Source: Rhyacichthys aspro (lineage: Eukaryota > Chordata > Actinopteri > Gobiiformes > Rhyacichthyidae). From it: a stretch of 64,000 nt of DNA. Below, in pieces: positions 1 to 12,042 of this stretch (positions are counted from its first letter, which is position 1; each line of letters starts with the position of its first letter). The stretch is taken from assembly GCA_036850595.1 (NCBI GenBank), contig CM072159.1, forward strand, positions 8,517,016 to 8,581,015, written 5' to 3'. The notes under the pieces were generated by a model. That model saw only the letters and a program-made list of their open reading frames with translations, was not told the origin of the DNA and searched no databases. The translations under genes were made by a program, and so were the position numbers.

Positions 1-944
1 GCCTAAAATGTATTCAGAGAAAGTTAGTGCTGCGAAGGATGTCTGGAAAGTAAAAATGTGAAGAAATGGCCTTATCACTGGCTGTCATTGGTGCAGTGGG
101 AAAATGGAGGCTGTCCATTGATACAAACTGAATGAGAAGTTCCTCCATTCAGACAGAGAAGTAAAAGATACTGGTAAGATGGGGAAGGATGTTATTTAAA
201 TGTCCTCTAAGCAAGTCCTCAATACTTAACTGTGTTTACCCAGGAGATGAAAATGGACACGAGAAAAGGGGAGGGGAACTGTTACGGAAATTATATTTTA
301 AACTAAGGTGGACGACAATGAGAAAAAAATCCAGACGCCTTTCTGTGACTCATTTCATTCAAGAAAGGTCACACACTCAGTGTTCCCGGTAATCTACAGA
401 GTGAGAGACAAAAAGGAAAAAAGATTAGGAGGGGTTTATTTAGACTGGCACATGCGAACAGGGCAGGGGGAGTGAGCCCAGGAGTTGATCAAAGTTACAG
501 TTTAGTCTACAAAATTAACAAAGTATTGGCAAATTATTGGTAACAAACTTAAAGTAGAGAACAACTTCTAATACCTGGGCATTCACATCATGGTCAGGAA
601 AGCACAACAGGAGGGAATAAGAAAGTGTTGCATACCGCCCTAGATCCTCTGTAACTTATCACACTGCACTTCTTTCTTTAGCCCCATCAAGATTTAATCT
701 GAAACATCTACTTATACAAATGCAACCCAAATACATTTTCTCACCCAAAGAATATCCTGCCTGCAGTCTAGTATAACCTCCAGTTGTACAGCAAAAGAGA
801 TCATAATCAACATGTCACATCTGAACGATGTCTTGAGATTCTCTAGAGGAGGGTCAAGAGTGAGTGTGTTGTTGCATGTTGAGGACAATATAGTAATTAT
901 CCAACTCCCACACATTCTACCCATCCACCACCACCCAACTCAGA
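1..944. other. Unassigned AT-rich DNA
   Basis: I see no recognisable gene, RNA or repeat here. The first 500 bases are purine-rich on the given strand (many GAGAA and GGGGA runs). The short open frames on both strands have no recognisable motif and are treated as chance. Confidence 0.5.
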
Positions 945-1520
945 CTATCTCCTAATATCTTCTAGTCTTTGGACCAGTCTTTGTGGACAAATATGCGTCC
1001 TATTGACTGAACTGTTCAGCATCTTTCTTGAATGCCTTATGACAGAGGCCTTTGAAGAAGGGCACATACTATCTCTGAAGCTGTTAAACATTGATGGATT
1101 GGCTAGAAGTGAACTGCCTATATAAACATCAGTGGGATACAGCGTGAAGATCAATCCAGAGAAAACCAAAATAATGAGCAATTCCACCCAACCCATCACA
1201 GTAGAAATGGAAAAATCAACAAAGCAGGCAGTTCATGTATTTAGGTGCCATCATCAGCAAAGGCAGTTCAAGACCTGAGGTTGTTGCCCAGACTGATAGA
1301 TAAACAACAGCCGACCAATCTGGAAAAACTACAACATGTCTCAAATCCAAAACAAAAGTGCTCTATGGACTGGCTCTGTCCATCTTCCTATTTGTACTTG
1401 AGACTTAAGACTTTGAATGCCCAAAATGGACTATGGAGATTAGATTTCAAAGAATTCTTGGTATCTAATATCAGGACCATATCACAAAGAAGTCCAGCAC
1501 CTTGTTAAGGCCTGTGGTGG
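945..1520 (+). mobile_element. Degraded non-LTR retrotransposon (reverse transcriptase relic)
   Basis: Several frames, broken by stops and shifts, carry pieces resembling the 3' half of a LINE reverse transcriptase of the type usually annotated as endonuclease-reverse transcriptase. Around 1150-1176 the translation reads INPEKTKIM, like the conserved K-T-K-V-M block after the active site. At about 1244-1262 a GAIISK-like stretch matches the Y-L-G-x-x-I-S block, and at 1451-1465 the residues RILGI match the C-terminal R-R-I-L-G-I-S motif, followed by an YQDHIT-like string. Order and spacing fit one element read left to right. The catalytic YADD box is not visible and no target-site duplication or tail was found. 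The clade (jockey, RTE or other) cannot be fixed by eye. It is non-functional. Confidence 0.6.
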
Positions 1521-1790
1521 GTGACTGTGGGTTTAGCAAATACCTTTATTTAAGGCCCCACAATGAAAACTGTCTCTCACAGTTTGCATCAATGGCAGGC
1601 ATTCCTCACAGCACCACTGACAGCCAGCGTTAAGGCCATGCACGCAAATTTATTTAACTTTTTCCCCAGAAACATTCCTTTTTATCTATGCAAAAAAGTC
1701 ACGCTCGCTTTCGCTCCAACGTTTTTTCGCGTCATGTACATGATACCTGATACTATAACTATATTGTGTCAGCACCATAAAATCCAACCC

Positions 1791-1998
1791 AGTGTCAGCA
1801 CAAAATGTAAAATAGTCACGTTGGTCCACATGGTAAAACGTATACATTTCACAAAACGGGCCCGAAATTTGTGACACTGTCACGTTTTTTTGTTCCATTC
1901 TTTTCTATTGATGTCACGTGATGTCAGAGATGCGTCTGCGGCATCTGCTATGTATTACCAAGGTGAAACGGGACTATTTTACATTTTGTGCTGAGACT
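1791..1998. repeat. 208-bp foldback with 32-bp arms
   Basis: The left arm 1791-1822 and right arm 1967-1998 are reverse complements at 30 of 32 positions; the core of 22 bases (1796-1817 and 1972-1993) is perfect. The arms enclose a 144-bp spacer that includes a GGGCCC palindrome and a near-palindromic GTGACACTGTCAC. A partial direct copy of the left arm (GTGTCAGCAC) lies just upstream near 1766. This could be a small foldback element or MITE; no clear target duplication was seen. Confidence 0.6.
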
Positions 1999-2084
1999 GA
2001 GTTGTAAAATCTGACAAAATTGCTGTTGCTATAAAAAATAAATACCACACTAAGTTAAAGAAGGGTAAAGGGGGCTAGAAGACC

Positions 2085-2310
2085 AAAGACTAAACTCAAT
2101 AATAAACCAAAAAGTAAAAGCTGACTTAAACCAAGTTTAACCTTATGGAAAAAACAAAACTAAACACAAAACTACCACTAAATGCAAGTAGATTACAAAT
2201 AGAAAAAACAACTAAACTAAGGACCAAACTAGCACTAAACCAAATCTACACCCAAACCAGCAATTAGGACAAAATCAGCAGTAATAAACCACAACTAAAC
2301 CAGAAGCAAT
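2085..2310 (+). repeat. Degenerate ACTAAACCA-type tract
   Basis: This 225-bp stretch is built from loosely repeated units of the form AC(T/C)AAAC(C/T)A, for example ACTAAACTCA, ACTAAACCAA, ACCAAACTAG and ACTAAACCAG. Unit length is irregular and identity low, so it is an old, decayed minisatellite or the remains of one. The same word recurs at 37070-37200, 43680-43830 and 44215-44300. Confidence 0.45.
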
Positions 2311-4690
2311 CCCTTCAGTTACAGTACAAGACTTCGTATCAGTTTCCCAAAGTTAAACTTAACTGCAGCATCAATCATGAGAAGCACTCAGTGATGGGAC
2401 TTCAGCACATTAATATACAACAGCTTACGTTGGCCATGATGGATAACTGTAGCTCTGCTAAGTCTACATCCTGGAAGTGTGACAAACATTTCTGATATGA
2501 CACTATTAATCATTGTGCAGCACAAACAGCTTCTAAACATCTTTGAACTGCAAATACTCCTCTGCATTATATATGATCTTCAAGCAGCTAAATTTCCCTT
2601 AATTTGTATGTACAGTACTCTTCCAAAATGTAATCCTGTGCTGATTTGGAAACAACATTACTATTGATTTTTTATACCATTACCATATCTGCTAAACAGT
2701 GTCTTAAGGAGACTCAAAAAGAAAGCACAACAATGTGACTTTGGTGTTGACCTTAATATTCTAAAATTTGAAGAAAAAAAAAACTTTAAAAAACAGAAAT
2801 CATTATCAACTTTCTTAACCTTTTATATTTTATTTTATGTATGCTTTAAGACAAGAGTGCATTTTTTATTCAAATCGGAGCGCTTCATCTAACAGTGAGC
2901 ATGTGATTGGCCAAAGCTTCTGGTACAGACAGGACATTCTTATCTACAAAATTCCTTTATAAGAAAGCCTAGATGGTGTTTTAAGGTCCTGTTTTTTCAC
3001 AAATGATTCTTGTTACAATATGATATTAGGTGTTAGGTATTATTATTCCCACATGTATTAAAAAAATTGCATACTTTCCATTCAGGTAATAATATAAAGT
3101 GAAATGTTTCAAACTGATCACCAGCTTTTGACAAAATTGACAATTTCTCACAGTAGAAATCATGTGACATCAATTTCAACTTTAAATTGTCATGTTTCCT
3201 GATTGGTTTGGTTTTTTTAAATTGCTCCTGTCTAGAGACATTTTATTCTGTTAGAACAGCCCCATGGACATCCAACTCAAATCCATAGAGATTATTTCTT
3301 TTGCATAAATTAGAAAAAAAAATTGAATGGCTGGCTTGGATAGTATGCTGCTGCCTTCATGAAAACACTTGTTTGCTTCCTTTCATCATATTAAAGTTGT
3401 CGTTTTATTGGCCAACAACATATGTGAAAATGACAGCATGACAGAAATGACATTAACATTGACATATTTGAGTCTCTTTGCCCATTGTGGCACTGAGACA
3501 AGAATGGAATCACATTAACGCTCCTTGCTGAAGTTTCAGGTCTGGCAGAAGGTTTTCTCACCATGCTGTCTTACTCCCAGGTCTCACTCAGAGCCAGTGA
3601 TCAATATGGAGCCGGTTGACACAGAAATTGGCACTGGTCTAACCAACAGCCCACATTCTACCGCACGTAATTGTTCACAGCATGATAGTTATTTGTGTCT
3701 AAATAGTGTAGGTCTATGCTATAGTATAATTTAGTCAGTTGCTGAAGTGGTTTGAGTGAGGGGATTGATGTAATCACATATATGAGCAGTTTTTTAAAAA
3801 ATAGGCCTTTAAATTTTTGGGGGATGGATGGTTGTGTTTTGAAGCATTGAAATGTATCTATAATTTGAATTTCATTGAAAAGATTTCAGAGTGACCTATG
3901 CAGCTCACTGGGAGGGGTATGGCTAAGGTTCTCTGTTCATTTAGGAAAAAACGATTAACTAATAAATAAAAACTTTGACTGGCCCAATCTTACCATGTGG
4001 GGGATTCATTGGATATGGGATCCATATTACAGGTTCATATTTTGGGTCCATGTTAATGCAATGAATAACTGCACTAAGCTTCATGTGATTGATTCGAAAT
4101 CTGTAATAATTCTGCTCACAAAAGAAGAAGAGCTCAGTGTAGCTAATGAATCACCCACACACACTTTATATGCCATGAATGGCTCTAATCACATAGCCAC
4201 AGCGTCCGTCACAACATTTTTAATGCAACATATCAGCCTTAATACAATGCCAAGATTTGTTCTTGAAAAGTACTCATCCACAAAAATGACAAATGCACAA
4301 AAAGGGGGCGTAATAACATAATCACAGCAATATATACTATACATATATACTATACTAAACTGTAGATATAATGGATGTGACAGAAAATATAATATGTTGA
4401 GAACCACACAGAACAAAGTACTGTTCAGTTTGCCGAGGAAAACTGAAAGCTGTAAAGGCGTTAGCAACAATAATCCTATCAAGTATATATAGGTTACTAT
4501 GGATGATTGTGACAACTCAGCAACAATATGCTCTAACCCTTCTAGGGAAGACTGGAAAGTTTGAGTGATCCTTTTATTATAGAAATCTGGAGTCACAACA
4601 TCCTTCATTATGAACAAGCACAAAAGTCTAAGTAATCTGTTTGGATAAATAATTGTTTATTGTTTATAATTGTTTTAAGTATTTTTCAGC
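2311..4690. other. AT-rich DNA with nothing recognised
   Basis: Apart from short A and T runs I see no repeat family, exon or RNA gene. The opposed frames at 3995-4321 and 4189-4623 overlap antisense and show no known domain; they are considered chance. Confidence 0.45.
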
Positions 4691-4699
4691 AATAGACAG

Positions 4700-5540
4700 A
4701 TCTCCACAAAATTCACTCTCCACATGAAGTTCCACTCCACTGGTACATGTGGTGTTCTTCAGGGTTCTGTCTTGGTACCACTTCAGTTCAGTATTTATAT
4801 GCTTCCTCCCTGAAAAATCCATCTCCTAACATTTCCTTTCGCTGCTTCAAAGGAGATACTCAAGTTTGTCTCTAATGATATTAAGGAATGACTAGTCTGT
4901 AGCAGACAAAAAAGACAAGACCCATACTCTTTGGCCCTCCTAATCTCACTGCTGTCTTAGCACTAAATTAAATGACTTTTCCTGCTATATCAAACCCCAT
5001 GCAAATTTTTGATCATGGTCTAAACTTCAACAAAAAAGACTAGATCAGATCCAGTTTTTTTCTAACTCAGGGCAATATAACAAATAAGGCACATTATTTA
5101 TTATTAGAAAAGATCCCGATTAGAAAAGGTTATTCATGCATCCAGGTTAGACCGTGTCTCACTCTACAGTGGCATCGCACAGTCTACATTAAATCATTTT
5201 CAAGCAATACAAAATGCAGCAGCCTGTTTATTAACAAGAACCCAGAAGCAAGACCCCTTCCCATGTATCAATGGAGCTCTACACTGACCCCCCATTGTGG
5301 GCTCACACTACCACAACAGACCAGGTATCAGTTCTAAACTGTGTGCTCATTATGTGAAAAAGCTGGTCTGGAGAGGGTTGTTACTTAGAAAAACTCTGCT
5401 CAGAGAAACCTTACCACTATCACTGACTGCAGCTGTGATAATGTCCTTCACACACTTATCAATGTAATACCCAGTCTCTGAAGTGTCTCTGAAATAGGCT
5501 GTCAGATATCTCTATAGGCCCTACTCCAGTCTGATCACAG
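4700..5540 (+). mobile_element. L2/CR1-like LINE reverse transcriptase relic
   Basis: The translation, in shifting frames, keeps the order of conserved blocks of a fish L2/CR1/Rex-type reverse transcriptase. From 4751 it reads GVLQGSVLVPLQFSIYMLP, matching the G-V-P-Q-G-S-V-L-G-P-L-x-F block. About 30 codons on, RCFKGDTQVCL (around 4842-4870) matches the active-site block, but the catalytic YADD is now F-K-G-D (4845-4856), so it is dead. From about 5115 a string like VIHASRLDRVSLYSGIAQSTLN is followed by QAIQNAAACLLT near 5205-5240, the conserved A-I-Q-N-A-A-A-R-L-L motif, then a decayed L-H-W-L-P-V region. Internal stops and frameshifts are numerous. The endonuclease part and 3' tail were not found; 5' truncation is usual for LINEs. 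Confidence 0.75.
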
Positions 5541-5639
5541 CATTTCTATGGTTAGGTGAGAGGCACTCAAATCTTTATTTTTTATTTATTTTTTTAATAA
5601 TTAAGTGAATTTATTTATTGAACAAGCACCGCTTTTTAT

Positions 5640-5724
5640 TTTACCTTTTCTTTTTCCAAAATGAAAATGCTTTGTGCTGAATTTCACGGGGGGTATGTTA
5701 CTGAACAAAGTTTGAGAACCACTG
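5640..5724 (-). mobile_element. hAT-like terminal fragment
   Basis: The stretch ends at 5724 in GTTTGAGAACCACTG. Its reverse complement, CAGTGGTTCTCAAAC, is the type of terminus seen in many vertebrate hAT (Charlie-like) non-autonomous elements. The opposite end could not be identified upstream, so extent and orientation are uncertain. Confidence 0.35.
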
Positions 5725-6462
5725 CCATATAGCAGCACCCGAACCCTCGGGTCTTCTCATTGTGACCTGTTGGTTGTGCCCCAGACCAGAAAAAATACAG
5801 GGGAGCTATTAAAGGTTTAGTGCCTAACTTGTTTTGTTTTCAGAGTGCAATAGAAATGAAACAAACCTGCACTAAGTGTGCATTTGTTGAAAGGGCTCCA
5901 AAGCTGTTGAAACAAGAATAGGGATTTACTTATTTGTGCAGCAGCTAAATTCTCATGAGATTTTCAACTTCACAAACTTACTAAAATCCATCTTGACTTG
6001 TCCAGGGCAATAGAATTTCTCCTGACCTGCGGCTGGTGCAGACCAATGGTGTGATAGTTCTGGCAGTTATTGGTGTGTCTTAGGTTTGGAAAAAAAACAA
6101 CAGTTTTATCGTTACTAATGTAAAGTTACCATGAGACAAATGGTTCATCCAATCACAATCCATGAATTTATTTAAAGTATGTACCCTTTACAAACATTAC
6201 AGAATCCCCCTAGATGGTTCTTACAAACGATCTGGCCTGTGTTTTTTGCTTTGAAAAACTGAAAAGAGTGAACACAACAACATTAGCAACTTAAGACTCT
6301 CTTTTTTAAACAGGCTTTCCAGCCAGAATAGGCCCAGGGTTGTTATGACTGAGTGTATGTTATGATATGTATTTTATAATGTTTCAGTATTTTATTATGT
6401 ATTCTACTATGTTTTTTTTAATATGTAAAACATCTTGTGGCTGTTGTATATAAATAAATGTT
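5725..6462. other. Unassigned DNA
   Basis: No gene or repeat family recognised. The last 120 bases are rich in short TATTTTAT and TATTCTAC words leading into the tetranucleotide microsatellite. Confidence 0.4.
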
Positions 6463-6496
6463 ACTCACTCACTCACTCACTCACTCACTCACTCAC
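6463..6496 (+). repeat. (ACTC)n microsatellite
   Basis: About eight perfect ACTC units in a row, directly after an AT-rich stretch. Likely length-polymorphic. Confidence 0.95.
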
Positions 6497-6639
6497 TTAC
6501 TGCATAAGGGTTGCAATGGAGTGCTGTTGAAGCAATTGCTGAGGCCTTTTGCAGTCTGTCCTCAGCGTCATGCAATTTAAATGATGGCATGTTATACTGC
6601 TATGCATGACATGTCTAATCAAGTGTACCTTCAGTTCTG

Positions 6640-7150
6640 TGTGGGGTTTTTCTTTCATTTTATCGCTCTTTTCTGGCGCGGGAATACTTTTAAATTAATG
6701 TGCCACTCCACTTTAAATGATTGGCCCTGATATCTGATATTCTGAACCATCAAAGTTTACATTTAGTGCACAGGCACAAGAAACGCTTTTTAGTTTTACA
6801 GCAGCATGTGGCTCTTAGAGCTCTCTCGTTTCCACCGTCACACTCTCACAGCCTCGGCTCTTTGCCCTTGGCACTTGGCATCTCATTAGACTAATGAATT
6901 AAAGTCAACATGTTAAATTACACAAATGTTTTTGTGAATGATGGTTAAGCGCTTTAACTCTCCTGTTCTTTATACTGCCTCGTAAAAGTAGCATGCTCTA
7001 AACATTTTAATTACATTTTAAATAGCTCCATTTTAAATAAATTATAACACAAGCTTTCAGGCATTCACAAAAGACACAAATGTAATTGTCCGCTGAAAAG
7101 GAGCAGCTTCTTCAATTTCCATAGCTCCAGAGGACAGAGAATCTTTTACA
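6640..7150. promoter_or_regulatory. Candidate conserved non-coding element
   Basis: About 500 bases of complex, non-repetitive sequence with clustered homeodomain-type ATTA/TAAT cores (for example CATTAGACTAATGAATTAAA at about 6885-6904), scattered CpGs such as GGCGCGGG at 6676, and no sustained open frame. This texture is typical of vertebrate developmental enhancers, but only cross-species alignment can show constraint. Function is inference. Confidence 0.3.
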
Positions 7151-10009
7151 CTTATAAAATATTAGTAAGGGGTCAAAAGTTGAACCCCTTTAAAACTTTA
7201 CAAACCAGAATTCCAGCAGGAAGGGTACATCTACTGTATAGAAGCTCCTGGCCAAACAAGCTGCTCGAGTGTGGTCTGGCTGCTATCTGAGGACCTTGGC
7301 TCTGACAGAAGTAGACATGGATTTATTCACACTGGTGCACTTGGAAAATTTACTTTAATAGACCTTTGCAATGAGAAATTTGTCTTTTTGCCTTAAATCT
7401 CTCCGTCAGCTTCTGTTTGCCTTTTCAGTGAAGCATGAGTTCGATAGATTTGTAGGTTTGGGCTTTTTTGGCAACATCTGGTGGAAAAAAAATGCAGCCA
7501 GCAACACATCACACTCCTCTTTGTATCTAGTTCCATTAACAAATGCAAAAAGCATTATTTTGATGTGATTACATTCTATTGAAAGAAGTTATTATTGATG
7601 TACTGTATTCTATGGTTGTTGAATAGCACAGTTGTCAAACTGTATCTTGAGGCATTGTCCACATTGGTTGTCAAGTTTTATTTCATTTTCCTGTCTTCTT
7701 TTTCATATAGATCATAAAATCAGCTGGTATGGTATGCTGGATCCTCAGTATGGCCGTACAGCAGTGAGGTCATTCAGGTCCACACCTCAGTTAATTAATA
7801 AATTCTACCAGGAACATTTGCACTGTGATTGTGGCCAGACAAAGGCGAAAATATGTCTTCCAAACCATGAGGCATTTTCTTCAGACTTTAACAAACTAGC
7901 TGTCATTATACAAGCCTGCTCTATGATCATTTTAAGAGCAAGTATTTTTTTTTAAAGTCTTGCCTTGATCCTAGCTTATTATAAGATTATCTATGTCTAT
8001 CTGTGTATGGGTTAGAAATAGGAGCACCACTGGTGCCTGAATGCTTGAATGAAAGATTTTAAGGGAAATCAAATCAGGGACAAACCAAATGGGTGTTGTT
8101 ACATCATAAGATTACTGGAAACATAAACTAAATAAATTAAGTGTAATCAAAACCACAGCCAAGGTTTAGAAATCAGTAACGTTACAAATATTCTTGTATT
8201 ATACAACTTACCACTTACGACCAATTGAGAAATCTATCTAAATGTATCTGCTAAGATAGAATTACTGAGACAAATGACCCCAAGCCATGATTTTATCAGC
8301 CACATGAGTTGTATCAAACGTACAACACTTCCTCAGATGACAGCCATAATCCATAATGTGTTTTCTGCTTCAAACCCATAACTCATATCCAAACACACCT
8401 CAGTTGGAAGGTAAAGCTGATCAAACCGTGTAAATCCATTTGATTCATAGTTCTTTGTTCCAAGTTTGGTATTTTTCATAGTTAAAAGCTCCACTACAAG
8501 ATTTTCTTTTTGCCATCCCTGTCTCAGACCACCACTCATTCTCAAAAGCAACACAGTGACCTTTCCTGCTTCTTTGAAAAAAAAAACCAAACAAACAAAA
8601 AACCGGTAAAACTCGACCAATTTTAAACTGGAATTTAGAGCGTACATTGAACTTGTTACCCACAACTCTCCCATGCTGCCTGAAATGTAACACTTACAAG
8701 TTGGTAGTTTAGAATCAATTGACAATATCGAAACATAAATGTGTAGTTCTTTATCACTACATTTATTGCACTGCTATTTTTAGTGGCAAGGTCAAGTCCT
8801 GGGTAGGGTTAGTGTTATATGTAAACAATTTGTCTAGTTTTCCCAAATGGCAAATCACATGAAAATAGGAATTCAAATCTCTGAGTCTACTGAAAATAAG
8901 GAATTCATAAAGCAGATAAAGAATAACCATGTTACATATTTGCAATTACACAATGCAATTTTTGTTTATTTATATCCACTTCAAATCAACAGCGCAAGGT
9001 AAGTATATTGTTATTTTGTTAAAACCCACCTTTACAAATGAAACAAATTTAATGTGTTTTAACTGTGCTGTTATTCTCTAAGCTAGTGCTCTTATTGCCA
9101 TTGTCGTTAATCTATGATGCAGTGTAGTTAAAACTAAAAAACAACAAAACAAACAAACAAAAAATAAACATGGCTACACGAAATAAAAGCCAGTTTGCCC
9201 ATTGTCCTTGGTTGTCAATGGAACAGCTGGAAATTGCAAATCTAAATGTTGCTGGAAAATTACAGCCAGTGTCCTAAATGTCATGATATACCATTACCAC
9301 TGACATTCGCTGCCTTAGTATAGCTTTAACACAAACACTGTTCACTTCAAATTTTAGGGTAATCACAAAAGTGCAGAAATACTCTATGCAGGGAATGACT
9401 AAAGTGAGTTATTAATAAAGCTTACCACAGATGAGTTCACACACTTTTCCTCCAAAGTGCCAACCTGACATTTTTCTTCAGTTCAAGAGCAGCATTGTCT
9501 CACTCGCAGCCTTTTACAATAACACAGCCTTAATTACATTATCAGTGCTACGGAAGTTGGCACGGCATGAAAAGGAGCAGATTATTAACCTTTGGGGGCG
9601 TCAGGCAGAGGCTTTCTCAGTTCTGTCTGGGGAAGCCTTTTGGGTGAACAGTTAAATGAGAAAAAAGAAGACTTTAGAATAAAAATGACCACTGGGTTAT
9701 ATCAAGTTGTCAAGCATTAATGTCACATTTAAGCATACTTAATTAGTTTCAAGAAGCAGCGGCAGCTCTGTTGTGATTCAGATCAGTGCTTCTCAATATG
9801 ACCCATGACAATCAGGCCATCTGTCCCACAGCTATTACTTGCTCTTGCTAAAGGTGGATCTCTTAGCAGTTTTTACTCTTCAGGTTTTGTTTTTTTTCAT
9901 GCTTTAAAATATGATATACAGCTCCTTAAAATTACATTTAGCCCTGTTTCTTTAGTGTGTAATGTGTTCCTCGACAACTATTAATAGTTGTGTAGCCTGC
10001 ATTTCTAAT
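7151..10009. other. Unassigned, mostly unique-looking DNA
   Basis: No recognisable exon, RNA gene or transposon. Small A-rich runs occur at 8577-8605 and (ACAA)-like runs at 9140-9170. The frame at 7632-7955 (107 codons) follows a pyrimidine tract and AG at 7710 but has no donor site or domain. The opposed frames at 8333-8725 are also without motifs. Confidence 0.4.
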
Positions 10010-10280
10010 CAGAATTAGAGACAGCAGTGAACAAATGAAGGAATACGTCTAATTTTATTTTTAGCCACGGGCTTCAGTCAGAGTGTGTAATTGGCTAAAC
10101 AGATAACAATCGGCTGAATCTCCTGGGTGTGTGTTTGTCGGAGAAACACTCAGGCCCTGCTCTGAAAAACACAAAAGGACATGTAGCTTGTTCTTATCAC
10201 CTCCGAGCAAAGCTGCACTCACTGCAAGCATCTGCGAGATAAGAGCGGATAAGAAACTGGCACTGTGACCGCTTCATTTT
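10010..10280. promoter_or_regulatory. Candidate regulatory island with paired GATA sites
   Basis: Non-repetitive stretch with a homeodomain-like CTAATTTTATTTTTA (10049-10063), GTAATTGGCTAAACAGATAA (10088-10107) and two GATAAG motifs at 10238-10243 and 10248-10253, ten bases apart, about one helical turn. Same-face GATA pairs occur in enhancers. Function is inferred from motifs alone. Confidence 0.28.
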
Positions 10281-12042
10281 TTTTTTCTGTTAGCTTTTCT
10301 CATTGTGCGTCAAATGTAATGTTTAATCTTAAATCTAGGACAATTCTTGTATAATACAGATATAAGAGGACACACGAAGCTCCTATTACTTCTGATGAGG
10401 AGCAGGATACTTGCTTCGGTTGGGCTTTAGGAGTTTCAGTATTGTGCACGACGTCACTGGGGTCGTACACTTTGAAAGTGGGTTGTGAAGTGCACATAAG
10501 GAGAATCTTAACAGATATTTGGCATGTTTTGAAGATGATCTGGACAAATAATCGGTTCTGAAGTGCCTCGAGTCAAGTGAAGTCTGCGCCTATTGTTGTC
10601 CAAAACAGGCCCTAGCCTTTACTGTTGCAGCTCTCTCTTTCTATTGAATGATGCCAGCTACGAGCCAGTTTGTTCCTAGACAAAAGTTAAAGAATGTCTT
10701 AAAGTTTTTCTATGCATTTGGTCTATGAAAGTCAACTAGGTTAGAGGCCCTGGTAGAAAAAGTGTATTTGACAGGCATTCCAAACAAGGTCAATCAGTGG
10801 AACGTGCACCAACTATGTATGAAAACAGACCATCAACACCACCACTCACCACCGACAGCAACCTTTCCCGCTTTACTTTTATTAAAAATGGTAAAACTGG
10901 ACCAAACTGGGGATGTTTCAAGCCTACTTTTAGCTTCTAGCTATTAGTTCAGTGGCAGACCGTAATTCTGTAATTATTTCTGCCTTGTTAAACATCATGT
11001 GAGTGCACTGACAATATTTATCCGCATTTCACTTTGCTTCCCTTTTCTCTATGTTAGTTTTTTCTTTTTTGTGCTGTTTCACTGTATAAAAAAGATGTAA
11101 TTAGCACCAGAATAACCACTCTCTCTGTATGATCAGTAGCTGTTTTTTCCTTGTTGACATCAGAGTCAACCAATGGGAGTGCTCCTTAATCAGGATTTGC
11201 CAAAGACCCGGTATGTGCTGAACTTACTTCTCTATTAAAATTCTTGATAATAAGGCCTAGGTAACATCTTAAAATCAGATTTCTATTACAATATGCAGTA
11301 TTCCTGTCTAATTACCTGATAACATTAAATTACACACTCTTTATTTAATCTCTCCAGCACCAGGCAGGTCTCATGTCCTGCAGGCTTACTGATTTGTCTC
11401 CTCACCTCACTCCAGTGACGTTTTTGCCCAGACAATCTCAGAGAAATCTACCAGTTTGAAATAAATCCAAGCAGTCTCAACACACACTACACTTTATTAT
11501 ATTTATTTGATCAGATAGATCAGACAATCACGTCTGAATTACTTCAGTTGTGCCGCAGAATCATGTATGTTTAACAATGTAATTGTTAACAATGAATAAC
11601 AATGTATGTCTTTCTGTATGCCTCTAGGCAGGCATACACTACAGCTATTTTTACAATGTGCACGTAAAGGCATTTTTCTCCTTTGTGACTGTGATTTATT
11701 TTTTGTGTAAATGTTTTGATGATTTCTTTACCTTGCTGGAAATTTACCAAGCCTAAATCTTCATCCATTTCCGTTTTTCTTGAAAAGAATAGAACATGGG
11801 AAACGTTTTCCCATTCAAAGAACAGGAGTGCAGTGCTTTGTGGGAGTCTAAATGTGCTCTTTCTCTATTATGCCAATCAAGTCTCTACTCAAGTCAGTCT
11901 AATCTTCAGTTTAACAATTGCTGGATGTGTCCTGGTTGGTTTGGTCGCCTTTCTTTTTGAAATGGGTTGCTCTTATAGAACTTCCTGTGTCTATACTGAT
12001 GCTCTTCAAATCAAATAATTTTGACCTCTCACATAAGAGATG
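10281..12042. other. Unassigned DNA
   Basis: No recognised gene or repeat family. Several frames of 60-100 codons (for example 11716-12018) lack motifs and compete with antisense frames. Confidence 0.4.

Noticed and set aside
3995..4623. 108- and 144-codon frames on opposite strands
   Set aside because: Overlap antisense, no domain, AT-rich composition; leucine/tyrosine-rich content follows from base composition.
7632..7955. 107-codon frame following a pyrimidine tract and AG at 7709-7710, resembling an internal exon
   Set aside because: No suitable donor site at the end, no recognisable domain and no neighbouring exons.
8333..8725. Overlapping 130- and 82-codon antisense frames
   Set aside because: No motif, an A-run creates a phenylalanine stretch, and two frames compete over the same DNA.
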